In this document: piece after piece, positions 43,913 through 55,710 of the stretch
Numbering within the stretch: position 1 is the first letter of the stretch
Layout of the letters: every line of letters begins with the position of its first letter
Assembly (NCBI RefSeq): GCF_905171765.1
Contig: NC_053397.1
Coordinates: forward strand, 110,811,295 to 110,875,294
Length of the DNA stretch: 64,000 nt
Source of the DNA: Bufo bufo
Taxonomy: Eukaryota > Chordata > Amphibia > Anura > Bufonidae
Direction of reading: 5' to 3'
The notes under the pieces: generated by a model
The model's input: the letters and a program-made list of their open reading frames with translations, nothing else
Told to the model about the DNA's origin: nothing
Database searches by the model: none
Translations under genes and position numbers: made by a program

Positions 43913-44401
43913 GCCCTTCATGCCTCCACGTTAACAGAATATCTGAAAGTTCAGCGTATGCCGCATGTTCTTAGATGCATGATCACACCTATTCTGCTAC
44001 AGGATGATGAGGTTTATTTGCAAAAGTGGTACGCAATGAATAATAGAAAATCACTGAATTTAATGTTGATAATGATACACAATTTACAGCTGGCAATTGA
44101 ATCGTTGCACCCAGAAATTGCTAAAGTTGATTATGAAGTAAAAAAAAATATATATATATCAAAATCATTGAGGATCCCAATGTTATACAGCCGGATTTGA
44201 ATGCCAATATTGAGAAGTTATGCACCTTTATCCTGAAAGGAAATGTCTCTAAGTTTGAAAGGGACACCCACGACTATTTGCAGAATAGAGTGTATAAATG
44301 GGTGGGGGAAAGATGCAGAGCCCGGCGGGCGAGGAATAGTTCATCTGAACAAGCATCTGAATCAAGCACCTCTGAAGCAGGAGAGGAGCAAGTCTCTAGA
44401 A

Positions 44402-44548
44402 CAGGCATCCTCAACCTGCGGCCCTCCAGCTGTTGCAAAACTACAACTCCCAGCATGCCCGAACAGCCTACAGGTATCAGCCTACAGCAGGGCATTGTGG
44501 GAGTTGTAGTTTTACAACAGCTGGAGGGCCGCAGTTTGAGGATGCCTG
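44402..44548. mobile_element. Small hAT MITE, 147 bp
   Basis: Ends CAGGCATCCTCAACCTGCGG / CCGCAGTTTGAGGATGCCTG, a nearly perfect palindrome. A perfect 8-bp duplication CTCTAGAA flanks it (44394-44401 and 44549-44556). Confidence 0.93.
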
Positions 44549-45409
44549 CTCTAGAACTAATTACAAGAAATTAAGATCTGGTCGTTCCGCTGCACTTTTT
44601 TAGGAAAGGAAACTTTAGGGGAATCGTCACTCAGTCAGAGAAAGAGGAAGAAAGTGGCAACAAGAAAAAAAAAAAAAAAAAAGGGACAAAAAGGATATAA
44701 GTAAATCTATAGAAAATCGTGAATTAGCAGACACAGAGCTCAGTGTCTTGATTAAAGGCCTGGGCTTTTTCTGCTGCTGATGTAACTGGTTTCCAATTAA
44801 TGATTGATTTTTATACATTTTGCCGACAGATAAAATTACAAATGCATTTTTTATGTGGATTGGGAGGTAGGGGATATCCCCATTGGACATTATTCCTGAT
44901 TCCCTACAGATTTAAAGTCGCTTTGATCCAGATATTAAAAATGACACATTGAATACATTTCAGCAGTCTGTATTGAATGAAGTAAAAAGTGTATGGGATA
45001 AGGTAATGCCTAGAAAGGAGAATCTAAATGTGAACGTTTGGCTGTAGAGTCCCTAGAAAAAATTAAAATATCATTATAAAAAAATCAGATAAGGGAGGGG
45101 CTATTGTCATGATGATTAAGTCCATCTACATTGCAGAAGCCCATAGACAGTTGTTAGATACCAAACTTCCAGGGGATCCAACTGCTGTATTTAAAAATAA
45201 GATTGATGTTTTTTTGGAAGACAGTAAGAACAAAAGCATTATTAAGTAATAAAGTTATTTTAAAAATATATGATTGTTCAAAATTACCAAAATTAGATTT
45301 TGTAGGCTCATATATGAGCTTAAAAATCATTACAAAAATAAAAAAAAACTGTTATATATATAAAAAATATATAAAAGTTTAAACGCACGCACGCACGTGA
45401 GAAAAATCG

Positions 45410-45745
45410 GCATGTTTGGTACCCAAACCCGAACTTCTTCACAGAAGTTCGGGCTTGGGATCGGTGTTCTGTAGATTGTATTATTTTCCCTTATAAACCA
45501 TGTTATAAGGGAAAATAATAGCATTCTGAATACAGAATGCATAGTACAATAGCGCTAGAGGGGTTAAAATAAATAAATAAATAATTTCTCACCTTTTAAT
45601 CCACTTGATCGCACAGCCCGGCTTCTCTTCTGTCTTCTTTGCTGTGTGCAGGAAAAGGACCTGTGGTGACGTCACATGATCTTTTACCATGGTGATGGAT
45701 CATGTGATGACCGGAGTGACATCACCACAGGTCCTGAGATGGTTT
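45410..45745. repeat. Fold-back remnant related to 20300-21310
   Basis: Contains CCGAACTTCT/AGAAGTTCGGG, ATTATTTTCCCTTATAA / TTATAAGGGAAAATAAT, and the CAGGACCTGTGGTGACGTCA palindrome shared with 21130-21240. No gene. Confidence 0.6.
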
Positions 45746-46347
45746 CTGACAGTTTGTGCAGAAATTCTTTGCTTATGCAAACCGATTGTTGCTGCAGCTA
45801 TCCGGATGGCTGGTCTCAGACGATTATGGAGGTGAACATGCTGGATGTGGAGGTCCTGGGCTGGTGTGGTTACATGTGGTCTGCAGTTGTGAGGCCGTTG
45901 GATGTACTGCCAAATTCTCTGAAATGCCTTTGGAGACAGCTTATGGTAGAGAAATGAACATTCATTGCACGGGCAACAGCTCTAGTAGACATTTCTGCAG
46001 TCAGCATGCCAATTGCACGCATCCACAAACGTTGCGACATCTGTGGCATTGTGCTGTGTGATCAAACTGCACATTTCAGAGTGGCTTTTTATTGTGGGCA
46101 GTCTAAGGCACACCTGTGCAATAGTCATGCTGTCTAATCAGTACCTTGATATGCCACACCTGTGAGGTGGGATGGATTATCTTGGCAAAGGAGAAGTGCT
46201 CACTAACACAGATTTAGACAGATTTGTGAACAATATTTGAGAGTAATGGGTCTTTTGTGTATGTAGAAAATGTTTCAGATCTCTGAGTTCAGCTCATGCA
46301 AAATGGGAGCAAAACCGAAAGTGTTGTGTTTATATTTTTGTTCAGTG
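45746..46347 (-). mobile_element. Tc1/mariner element, one end only
   Basis: It ends in the plus direction with TTTATATTTTTGTTCAGTG followed by TA, a Tc1-type terminus (CACTGAACAAAAATATAAAC inverted). The adjacent 580 bp correspond to the terminal and 5' coding region of a Tc1 element, with no intact frame. The other end is missing. Confidence 0.6.
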
Positions 46348-46460
46348 TATCTTTCATCATCTGGTGGGGAGGTTTGTTGTTGTGTATCTGGATTACATAC
46401 TAATTTATTCCCCAGATAGGGAGACTCATCAGGATCACGTGAAACAGGTGTTACAGATCC

Positions 46461-47273
46461 TAAGGCCGAATGCACACGGCCGTGTTTCACAGCCGTGAGC
46501 AGTCCGGTAATACACTGGTATGATCTATCTATTCGGTAAAGGAAAAATTTATTTTGCTTGCGGTAAAATCACATCCAGTTACAGTTACAAAGTCGTTGTC
46601 TACGTGTTTCGGGCTACTGAAGACAATTCGCGCCCTTACTCATGATGTCATGAGTAAGGGCGCAAATTGTCTTCAGTAGCCCGAAACGCGTAGACAACGA
46701 TTTTGTAAGACATCATGAGTAAGGGCGCGAATTGTCTTCAGTAGCCCGAAACGCGTAGACAACGACTTTGTAACTGTAACTGGATGTGATTTTACCGCAA
46801 GCAAAATAAATTTTTCCTTTACCGAAGTGGAGCTGGATTTCTTCAACCATATTGCAATACGTTACCCGCGCCTGACACGGGTCCTCCGTGCTCACAGGTG
46901 AAAGTGGGGCAGGTGAGAGCTGCTGAACTTTCTTTTCTTCTATTCATTTCAATGGGTCTGCAAAAAAAACGGAATGTACTCCTTGAGCATTCCGTTTCCG
47001 TATGTCTGCAATTCCGTTCCGCTAGATTTTGAGTCTTGTCCTATTCTTGTCCGCAAATCACGGTCCGTGGCTCCATTCAAGTCAATGGGTCCGCAATGGA
47101 CCATCTATTGAAAATGTTATGCCCAGCCCAATTTTTTCTATGTAATTACTGTATACTGTATAGGCCATACGGAAAAACGGAACCGAAACTGAATTAAAAA
47201 ACGGAACAATGGATCCGGAAAAAACGGCCCACAAACACTGAAAAAGCCATACGGTCGTGTGAAAGAGGCCTTA
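46461..47273. mobile_element. MITE, GGCCGAATGCACACGG ends, hosting a retroposon
   Basis: Ends TAAGGCCGAATGCACACGG and TACGGTCGTGTGAAAGAGGCC TTA. The host MITE is interrupted by the insert at 46535-46938. It lies in the chromovirus reverse transcriptase. Confidence 0.75.
46535..46938 (+). mobile_element. Fold-back retroposon with repeated GAAACGCG motif
   Basis: Flanked by TCTATTC (46528-46534 and 46939-46945). The head is an inverted repeat with outer arms TCGGTAAAGGAAAAATTTAT / inverted (46533-46560, 46797-46826). In the second arm a 65-bp unit with CATGAGTAAGGGC, GCCCGAAACGCGTAGAC is present twice in tandem (46649 and 46714). The tail ends T-rich. The CATGAGTAAGGG...GAAAC arrangement is also found in the 3' part of the PLE at 33340-33369. 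The hammerhead core itself is degraded (no CTGANGA). Confidence 0.65.
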
Positions 47274-47585
47274 AAGGTCTGCGCATGCGCAGACAGGAAG
47301 ACCGGATCTGGCACTAATACATTTCAATGGAAAAAAACGCCGGATCTGGCATTCCTGCAAGTGTTCAGGATTTTTGGCTGGAGAGAAAAATGCAGCGTGC
47401 TGAGGTTTTTTCTCTGTCCAATTACCGCAAAAGGACTGAACTGAAGACATCCTGATGCATCCTGAACAGATTGCTTTCCATTCAGAATGCATCAGGATAA
47501 AACTGATCAGTTTTTTTCCGGTATTGAGCCCCTAGGACGGAACTCAATACCGGGAAATTTTGATGCGAGTGTGAAAGTATCCTTA
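47274..47585. mobile_element. Half MITE of the 43338 type
   Basis: Starts GGTCTGCGCATGCGCAGAC and ends ATGCGAGTGTGAAAGTATCC TTA, matching the right half of 43338-43912. Chromovirus sequence resumes at about 47586. Confidence 0.65.
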
Positions 47586-49602
47586 CTTACGCTCATCTTC
47601 AGGTTTTCGTATGGATCCAGAGAAGGTCCGTGCTGTGTTGCACTGGGATCGACCCGAAAATCTGAAAGAGCTTATGTGGTTTTTGGGCTTTCAACAACTA
47701 CTACCGTAAATTCATTTTGAACTACTCGACTGTGGACATGACTAGGAAAGGTTCGGATGTCTCAGTCTGGTCTGATGCGGCATTACAAGCTTTTTCTGTG
47801 GTAAAGGAATGTTTTGCTTCTGCTTCTATATTGGTGCAACCGGATGTGTCATAGCCATTCATTGTGGAAGTTGACGCATCTGAGGTAGGGGTAGGAGCAG
47901 TCTTAGTAAATGGCGCCCATGTGCATTCTTCTCTAAGAAACTCTCGGCTGCAGAAAGAAATTATGACGTGGGTAATAGAGAGTTGCTGGCCATTAAGTTG
48001 GCTTTTAAGGAGTGGCGTCATTGGTTGGAAGAGCAATTTATCCTATTACTGTGCTTACTGATCACACAAATCTGGCTTACCTGGAGTTGGCTAAACAACT
48101 GAAACCAATGTTTTTCACCAGATTTAATTTCATCGTCACCTATCACCCTGGGGTTAAGAACATCAAGGCTGATGCTTTGTCGCGTAGCTTTCCTGGGGGG
48201 AGGGGGTGATTCGGAAGATCCCGGTCCGATATTGTCTGAGGGGGTAAGTTATTTCCACCCTATATGCCGACCTTGAGGCAGATGTGTTGGAGGCCCAGGG
48301 AGATGCAACGGATTCTTGTCCTCCGGGGAAGTTGTTTGTTCCTTCTGAATTACATCGCAAGGTGTTCGAGGAACATCACTGTACAGTTCTCACAGGACAT
48401 CCTGGGAGCAGATCCACTTTCGATCTCATCTCTCATATATTCTGGTGGCCAGGGTTGAATAAGTGTGTTGAGGACTATGTCTGCTTGCAATACTTGTGCA
48501 CGTGCTAAGGTGACATACCCGGCCTCATTTATCCATGGATTTTATCATGGATTTACCTAATTCTTCAGGAAAAACTGTGATTTTGGTGGTTGTTAATCGC
48601 TTTAGTAAGATGGCGCACTTTATAGCCTTACCAGGTGTACCTAATGCTAAAACTCTGGCACAAGTGTTTGTCGATAACATCATAAAATTACATGGTATTC
48701 CTTCTGATGTGGTGTCTGATAGGGGGACTCAGTTTGTTTCCAAATTCTGGAAGGGGTTCTGTACTTGTCTGGGGGTACAATTGTATTTCTCTTTGGCCTT
48801 TTATCCTCAGTCGAACGGATAGATTGAATGCACTAATCAGAATCTGAAGACTTATTTGAGATGTTTTGTCTCGGAGAACCAGCAGGAGTGGTCTTCATTT
48901 TTGTCTTTAGCCGAGTTTGCCATAAATAACCGTAGACAGGAGTCCACTGATAAGTCGTCGTTTTTTGGGGCATATGGGTTCCACACGCAATTTGGCACAT
49001 TTTCTGGTATGGAGACTTCTGGTATATCTGAAAAGGAACGATTTTCCTCTTCTTTGTCGTTTATTAGGCGAAAAATTCAAAATAATCTGAAAAAAGTGGG
49101 CAAGTATAAACGTATGGCTGACAAGAGACGTATGAATGGTCCGGACCTGAGAGTGGGTGATTCTGTGTGGCTGTCCACAAGAAACATTAAGTTGAAAGTA
49201 CCTTCTTGGAAGTTGGGTCAAGGTTTATTGGTCCATATAAGATCACTGCCATTATTAACCCGGTAGCCTTTCGTCTTGAAATTCCTCAGGCGTTGAAGAT
49301 TCATGTGTTCAAGAGTCATTGTTGAAAAGATGTGTCGAACCTGTTGAACCGTCCTCCTTGCCTCCTGTCATGGTGGACGGTAATCTGGAATTTCAGATCT
49401 CCAGGATAGTTGACTCCTGAATTCTCGGTAGATCCCTCCAGTATCTCGTTCACTGCAGGGGTTACGGACCAGAGGAGAGGATGTGGGTTCCAGCGGCCGA
49501 TGTTAATGCTAGTAGTCTGGTGAAAGCCTTTCACGGAGCTCATCCGGATAAAGTCGGTCCTGGGTGTCAGGAGGCCACCCGTAGAAGGGGGGGGGGGGGT
49601 AC

Positions 49603-50173
49603 TGTAATGGTCTCCCTGTGACAGGAGTAAGAAGATCTAAGAGACTGGCTGCATGTGATGTGATCTGACAGCCGCTCTGGTTCCATTTGCTTCTGTGTTG
49701 TAGCTGGATATGACAACACCTCTGGTATCAGGTGTAGCTTAAGTGATCATTCCAACTCCTCTATTTAGGCTGGCTTTACCCATCATGCTATGCGGTTGAG
49801 AGCTCCTTTTGGATGTTGGAAGTGCTGGTGTTGGTTCTCCTCTGAGTTCCTGCTCGTCCGCATACTTCGAAGTTAAGTGTCTTTCCTTTATTTCTTGTTT
49901 GTCGTTTGCCCCTACCTTTTGGTATTAGGCCTGAGGGGGTCTCCTGTTCCTTCATCTCTTGTCCTGACTCTATTTACAGGGCCCTTTAGGGTCAGATAGG
50001 CCATAGGTTCCAGCATATGAACATTCCTACCATCAAGGTCTGTTCATACTGTTAGTAGTCAGGGATTCACTAGGTGGTGACGTTTTCCCCTTTTCTTAGT
50101 TTCCAGGCCTAGCACCTTTTCCCTTCCCTCTTGTGGTCGGTGTGGAGTTATCTACCCACACCGCGCAGTGACA
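49603..50173 (+). repeat. 3' LTR of the second chromovirus
   Basis: Follows a polypurine tract with a 13-base G-run (GTAGAAG then G, ending GTAC at 49602). Starts TGTAATGG and ends GCAGTGACA. The partner LTR is absent, so the end is inferred from the GTGACA ending shared with the other chromovirus. Confidence 0.7.
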
Positions 50174-50319
50174 GTCACAGCCCCGGTTAGCAATTTGGAT
50201 GTAACTGTAGGCCTGATTGCCTTAAATTACATGGAATCTGGACATGCAAGAGGTTATTGTTCTGATAGTTTGAGAATATGTATGGCCCAGCATGCTGTCC
50301 TGTTGCTGGGGATGGATAC

Positions 50320-50650
50320 TTAGGCCTCATTCACACGACAGTGGTTTGGTTCCAGTTCCGAGCCACATTTTTTGCAGCTCAAATGCAGACCCATTCACTT
50401 CGATGGGGCCGCAAAAGATGCAGACAGCACTCCATGTGCTGTCCACATCCGTTGCTCCATTCCGTGGCCCTTCAAAAATCATAGATCATGTCCTATTCTT
50501 GTCTATTTTGCGGACAAGAATAGGCATTTCTATAATGGGCCATCTGTTCCGTTCCGCAAATTGCGGAAGGCACACAGGCGGCATCTGTGTTTTGCGGATC
50601 CGCAATTTTCAGACCGCAAAACACACATGGTCGTGTGAATGAGCTCTTAG
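50320..50650. mobile_element. MITE, GGCCTCATTCACACGACAG ends
   Basis: TTAGGCCTCATTCACACGAC and TCGTGTGAATGAGCTCTTAG are inverted ends. Inside TTGCGGA/TCCGCAA blocks. Non-coding. Confidence 0.8.
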
Positions 50651-51159
50651 GAGGATGCTGGTTTAGTGCATGTGAGAAATGCATGATAAAGCAGAAACTT
50701 CTCAATGGGATGAATTTTGACAGAGCACATGGACTCAGGTTTTTATATATTTAATATGAGAAGCTATGCAATATATTTATGACAAGTTTAGTATGTACAT
50801 ATAAGGTTGTTTTTCCAGCTCACCTCCTTGGCTTTTGCTCTCCTGTGTGTCCAGAAACCTTTGGGTGAGTCCCAGTGAAACAGCAAGAAAGTAGAAAAAA
50901 TTGTTTTGGCTAGGGTTGAGCGAACCCGAACTGTAAAGTTCAGGTTCGTACCGAACTTTAGGATTTTTGGACCCCGGACCCGAACATTTCTGTAAAAGTT
51001 TGGGTTGGGGTTCGGTGTTCGGGGCTTTCTTGGCGCTTTTTAAAAGGCTGCAAAGCAGCCAATCAACAAGCGGTTAACTGTCTGACCTTATAAGCCATCA
51101 CAGCCATGCCTACTAATGACATGGCTGTGATTGGCCAGAGCAGCATGTGACCCAGGCTC

Positions 51160-51167
51160 TATATAAG
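51160..51167 (+). promoter_or_regulatory. TATA box in the hAT leader
   Basis: TATATAAG in CTCTATATAAGCTTGAGTC, about 250 bp inside the left end, downstream of a CCAAT-like stretch (GCAGCCAATCAAC, 51054). Transcription would start about 30 nt further. Activity is not shown by the sequence. Confidence 0.5.
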
Positions 51168-51368
51168 CTTGAGTCACGTAGTGCTGCACGTCACTCTGCT
51201 GTTACAAGTGTAGGGAGAGGATGCTGCTGGACTTGTGATTTCAGGGAGAGAATAGGAGAGAATCTAACTCAGCGATCTACAGAGAAATAGTTGTGTGGGT
51301 GCAGGGCACAATCGTTTTACCCCGCTCTGAGCCCATTGACAAAAAATAAATAAACTTTTATAATTCTG

Positions 51369-51868
51369 TTAGGCCTAGTTCACACGATCGTTTTTTTTGT
51401 GAGTGCACGGGCCGTTTTTTTGTGTTCCGTATACGGTCTGTATACGGAACCATTCATTTCAATGGTTCCGCATTAAAAACGGAATGTGTTCCGTAAGCAT
51501 TTCGTTTCCGTATTTCCGTTTATCCGTTCCGTTGAAAGATAGAACATGTCCTTTATTTGACCGCAAATCACGTTCCGTGGCTCCATTCAAGTCAATGGGT
51601 CCGCAAAAAAACCGGAACACATACGGAAATGCATCCATATGTCTTCCGTATCCGTTCCGTTTTTGCTGAACCACCTATTGAAAATGTTAAGCACAGCCCA
51701 ATTTTTTCTATGTAATTGTGTATACTGTATATGCCATACGGAAAAACTGAACGGAAAAACGGAACAGAAACGGAAACACAACGGAAACAAAAAAAACGGA
51801 ACAACGGATCCGTGAAAAACGGACCGCAAAAACTATAAAAGCCATACGGTCGTGTGAACTAGGCCTTA
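51369..51868. mobile_element. MITE, 500 bp, complete
   Basis: TTAGGCCTAGTTCACACGATCG and GGTCGTGTGAACTAGGCCTTA. The arms carry several GGAACGGAA/TTCCGTTCC blocks. It splits the hAT leader. Confidence 0.85.
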
Positions 51869-51997
51869 GTTAGATGGGCGGCGGCGGCGGCCATTTTATG
51901 CAAGCTCAGTGCACCAGCACTGCATCTGAGCTTTTGGGACATTGCAAATCACCATTATTTTGGCAAACTACAACATCTTGATTAGTCAGTGTGCAAT

Positions 51998-52546
51998 TTA
52001 AAGAGGACCTTTCACCTGAAAATGAAAGTTAAACTAAAGATATAGCCTTACTTACATGCCCCTGGTATTGCTTATTCAGTCATTCATTTTTCAATCAGTG
52101 CCCCCGTTTGTTATTCGGCTCAACTGGGCGGGCCTTCAAAAGTACTCCCGGGCGTGTCATTCTTCTCCCTGGCATGGAGCGCATACAATCAGCGCGCTCC
52201 GCTCTTAGCCAGGCAGAAGACGCTCCAGTTCTCGCGAGATTCGCGAGAACTGGAGCGATTTCATCCATCCGGAGCCAGCGCTATCTCACGAGAACTGGAG
52301 CGTCTTCTCCCTGGCTAAGAGCGGAGCGTGCTGATTGGATGCGCTCCGTGCCAGGGAGAAGAATGACACGCCTGGGAGAACTTTTGAAGGCCAGCCCAGT
52401 TGAGCCGAATGGCTCATTAGCATGCAAGGCGGCAAATATTCCGGGGGGAGCGCGGACAAACGGGGGCACTGATTGAAAAATGAATGACTGAATAAGCAAT
52501 AACGGGGGCATGTTAGTTTAACTTTCAGGTGAAAGGTCCTCTTTAA
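51998..52546. mobile_element. TTAA MITE with visible empty site nearby
   Basis: TTAA at 51998-52001 and 52543-52546, arms AGAGGACCTTTCACCTGAAA then a CpG-rich palindrome (GCTCCAGTTCTCGCGAGAT). The target sequence GTGCAATTTAAGCTAG occurs uninterrupted about 180 bp downstream in a tandem copy (52711-52726). Confidence 0.93.
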
Positions 52547-52974
52547 GCTAGAAATACACCCATCCTTTTCTGGGGATTGAAAAACAGATTTTTTTTTCAA
52601 AAAACTGTATTTTCCTGCAAGTGTTGAATTCAAGTTTAAAATATACAGCTTTTATATTCTGTTACCAAAAAAAAACACTTTTTTGGCAATCTACAACATC
52701 TTGATTAGTCAGTGTGCAATTTAAGCTAGAAATACACCCATCATTTTCTGGGGTTTTAAAAACACTCATTTTTGACAAAAAACACTATTTTCAGGCCTTG
52801 CAGCATCAGCACGAGTGAAAATACAGGCTTATATACTGCTGTCAAACTCAGTTGTTAAACAGACACTCGTTTGGGCACAAAAAATTTAGTTGGCAGCCTT
52901 TGATGCAGATGTCATTGTGAGATACACCCTTAATACATTTGGGTTACATTCAGAGATTTTAAATACCGCCATTT

Positions 52975-55540
52975 GGTGCACCAATACTGAATTCAGGCCT
53001 ACACTGGTTCATGTTCTGTGAGATACTCCCTCTGCATACAGGTGTTTGATTCAGGCATTTGAAATACATCCATTTTGTGCAAAGAAATATTTAATTTAGG
53101 CCTACACTGGTTCATGCCCTGTGAGATACTCCCTCTACATACGGGGGTTTGAATCAGACATTTGAAATACAGCCATTTGAAATACATCCATTTTGTGCAA
53201 AGAAATATTTAATTTAGGCCTACACTGGTTCATGCCCTGTGAGATACTCCCTCTACATACGGGGGTTTGAATCAGACATTTGAAATACAGCCATTTGAAA
53301 TACATCCATTTTGTGCAAAGAAATATTTAATTTAGGCCTACAGTGGTTCATGCCCTGTGATATACTCCCTCTACATACAGGGGTTTGATTCAGGCATTTG
53401 AACTACAGCCATTTGAAATACATCCATTTTGTGAAAAGAAATATTTAATTTAGGCCTACACTGGTTCATGCCCTGAGAGATACTCCCTCTACATACCGGG
53501 GTTTGAATCAGGCATTTGAAATACTGCCATTTTGGGCAAAGAAATATTTAATTTAGGCCTACACTGGTTCAGGCCATGTGAGATACCCCCTCTACATACA
53601 GGTGTTTGATTCAGACATTTGAAATACAGCCATTTGAAATACAGCCATTTGAAATACATCCATTTTGTGCAAAGAAATATTTAATTTAGGCCTACACTGG
53701 TTCATGCCCTGTGAGATACTCCCTCTACATACAGGGGTTTGAATCAGGCATTTGAAATACAGCCATTTGAAATACATCCATTTTGTGCAAAGAAATATTT
53801 AATTTAGGCCTACAGTGGTTCATGCCCTGTGAGATACTCCCTCTACATACAGGGGTTTGATTCAGGCATTTGAAATACAGCCATTTGAAATACATCCATT
53901 TTGTGCAAAGAAATATAAAATTTAGGCCTACATTGGTTCATGCCCTTTGAGATACTCCCTCTACATACAGGGGTTTTATTCAGGCATTTGAACTACAGCC
54001 ATTTGAAATACATCCATTTTGTGCAAAGAAATATTTAATTTAGGCCTACACTGGTTCATGCCCTGAGAGATACTCCCTCTACATACAGGGGTTTGAATCA
54101 GGCATTCGAAATACTGCCATTTTGGGCAAAGAAATATTTAAATTTAGGCCTTTACTGGTTCAGGCCATGTGAGATACCCCCTCTACATACAGGGGTTTGA
54201 TTCAGGCATTTGAAATACAGCCATTTGAAATACATCCATTTTGTGCAAAGAAATATAAAATTTAGGCCTACATTAGTTCATGCCCTTTGAGATACTCCCT
54301 CTACATACAGGGGTTTTATTCAGGCATTTGAACTACAGCCATTTGAAATACATCCATTTTGTGCAAAGAAATATTTAATTTAGGCCTACACTGGTTCATG
54401 CCCTGAGAGATACTCCCTCTACATACAGGGGTTTGAATCAGGCATTTGAAATACTGCCATTTTGGGCAAAGAAATATTTAAGTTAGGCCTTCACTGGTTC
54501 AGGCCATGTGAGATACCCCCTCTACATACAGGGGTTTGATTCAGGCATTTGAAATACAGCCATTTGAAATACATCCATTTTGTGCAAGGAAATATTTAAT
54601 TTAGGCCTACACTGGTTCATGCCCTGTGAGATACTCCCTCTACATAAAGGGGTTTGAATCAGGCATTTGAAATACAGCCATTTGAAATACATCCATTTTG
54701 TGCAAAGAAATATTTAGTTTAGGCCTACACTGGTTCATGCCTTGTGAGATACTCCCTCTACATACAGGGGTTTGATTCAGGCATTTGAAATACAGCTATT
54801 TGAAATACATCCATTTTGTGCAAATAAATATTTAATTTAGGCCTACACTGGTTCAGGCCATGTGAGATACCCCCTCTACATACAGGGGTTTGATTCAGGC
54901 ATTTGAAATACAGCCATTTTAGGCAAAGAAATATTTAATTTAGGCCTACACTGGTTCAGGCCATGTGAGATACCCCCTCTACATACAGGGTTTTGATTCA
55001 GGTATTTGAAATACAGCCATTTGAAATACAGCCATTTTGGGTAAAGAAATATTTAATTTAGGCCTACACTGGTTCATGCCCTGTGAGATACCCCCTCTAC
55101 ATATAGGGGTTTGATTCAGGCATTTGAAATACAGCCATTTGAAATACAGCCATTTTGGGCAAAGAAATATTTAATTTAGGCCTACCCTGGTTCATGCCCA
55201 GTGAGATACCCACTCTACATACAGGGGTTTGATTCAGGCATTTGAAATACAGCCATTTGAAATACAGCTATTTGGGGCAAAGAAATCTTTAATTTAGGCC
55301 TACACTGGTTCAGGCCCTGTGAGATACTCCCTCTACATACAGGGGTTTGATTCAGGCATTTGAAATACATCCATTTTGGGAAAAGATGTATTTAATTTAG
55401 GCCTACACTAAATCATGCCCTGTGAGATACCCCCTCTACATACAGGGGTTGATTCAGGCATTTGAAATACAGCCATTTGAAATACAGCTATTTTGGGCAA
55501 AGAAATATTTAATTTAGGCCTACACTGGTTCATGCCCTGT
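52975..55540 (+). repeat. 118-bp tandem array inside the hAT element
   Basis: About 22 copies of a unit with AAATATTTAATTTAGGCCTA, CACTGGTTCATGCCCTGTG, AGATACTCCCTCTACATACA and CATTTGAAATACAGCCATTT. Successive units start 118 bp apart (53101, 53219, 53337, 53455). Some units lack one 15-bp CATTTGAAATACAG step. One more unit lies at 58661-58760 beyond the inserted block. Confidence 0.92.
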
Positions 55541-55710
55541 GATGGGGGTGACACCAGCAGGGCCGGCATTTACGAATCATAGTCATTTGTATTGCCGACC
55601 TCAGGAGAGATGTTTCTGGGATTCAAACCCACGACCTCTTCCTGTGTCCCGCCCTGTATGTCCACACAGTGCTTGTGTATTCTAATTTAGCCTGTATTTC
55701 AGAAAAGTTT

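Larger units (their letters stand above)
42976..45330 (+). pseudogene. PLE polyprotein N-terminal part
   Basis: Possible start MSFEDIPRLTENKADILGNL at 42976. After two MITEs: STLTEYLKVQRMPHVLRCMI and QKWYAMNNRKSLNLMLIMI, then LNANIEKLCTFILKGNVSKF and an RR-rich stretch. After the small hAT MITE, SLEKIKI, a stop, REGAIVMMIKSIYIAEAHRQ LLDTKLPGDPT and NKIDVFLEDSKNKSIIK. The last block matches the PLE region D(K)GGAIVxMDxxxYIxEAxRQL. Family assignment is from memory of these motifs. Frameshifts and stops are present. Confidence 0.65.
42955..45360 (+). mobile_element. Penelope-like element, 5' half
   Basis: Plus-strand coding remnants of the N-terminal region and the beginning of the reverse transcriptase of a PLE, broken up by two MITEs and a small hAT MITE. 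It lies head-to-head with the 3' half at 33235-34910. Together they would lack only the reverse transcriptase core. Confidence 0.7.
46351..49570 (+). pseudogene. Chromovirus pol remnants
   Basis: FHHLVGRFVVVYLDYILIYS (46350-46410) is the YLDD region with the second D changed to Y. After the MITE block come the connection region, [19 protein letters not shown] RNase H (48058), [37 protein letters not shown] (integrase zinc part), MDFIMDLPNSSGKT (first D), VVSDRGTQFVSKFW (second D), FYPQSNG with a stop before IECTNQ (E), GPDLRVGDSVWLST, and a chromodomain [17 protein letters not shown] (49440-49500). Many stops and shifts; about 50 bp are missing before the integrase core. Confidence 0.88.
46350..50173 (+). 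mobile_element. Second chromovirus, 5' truncated
   Basis: Starts inside the reverse transcriptase at the Tc1 end. Reverse transcriptase, RNase H, integrase and chromodomain remnants follow, then a polypurine tract and one LTR. A composite MITE insert (46461-47585) splits the reverse transcriptase. Related to, but clearly diverged from, the copy at 35881-41570; the LTRs are not alike. Confidence 0.88.

Noticed and set aside
52975..55540. Possible CRISPR-like array
   Set aside because: Units are head-to-tail without unique spacers, in a eukaryotic transposon; it is a tandem satellite.
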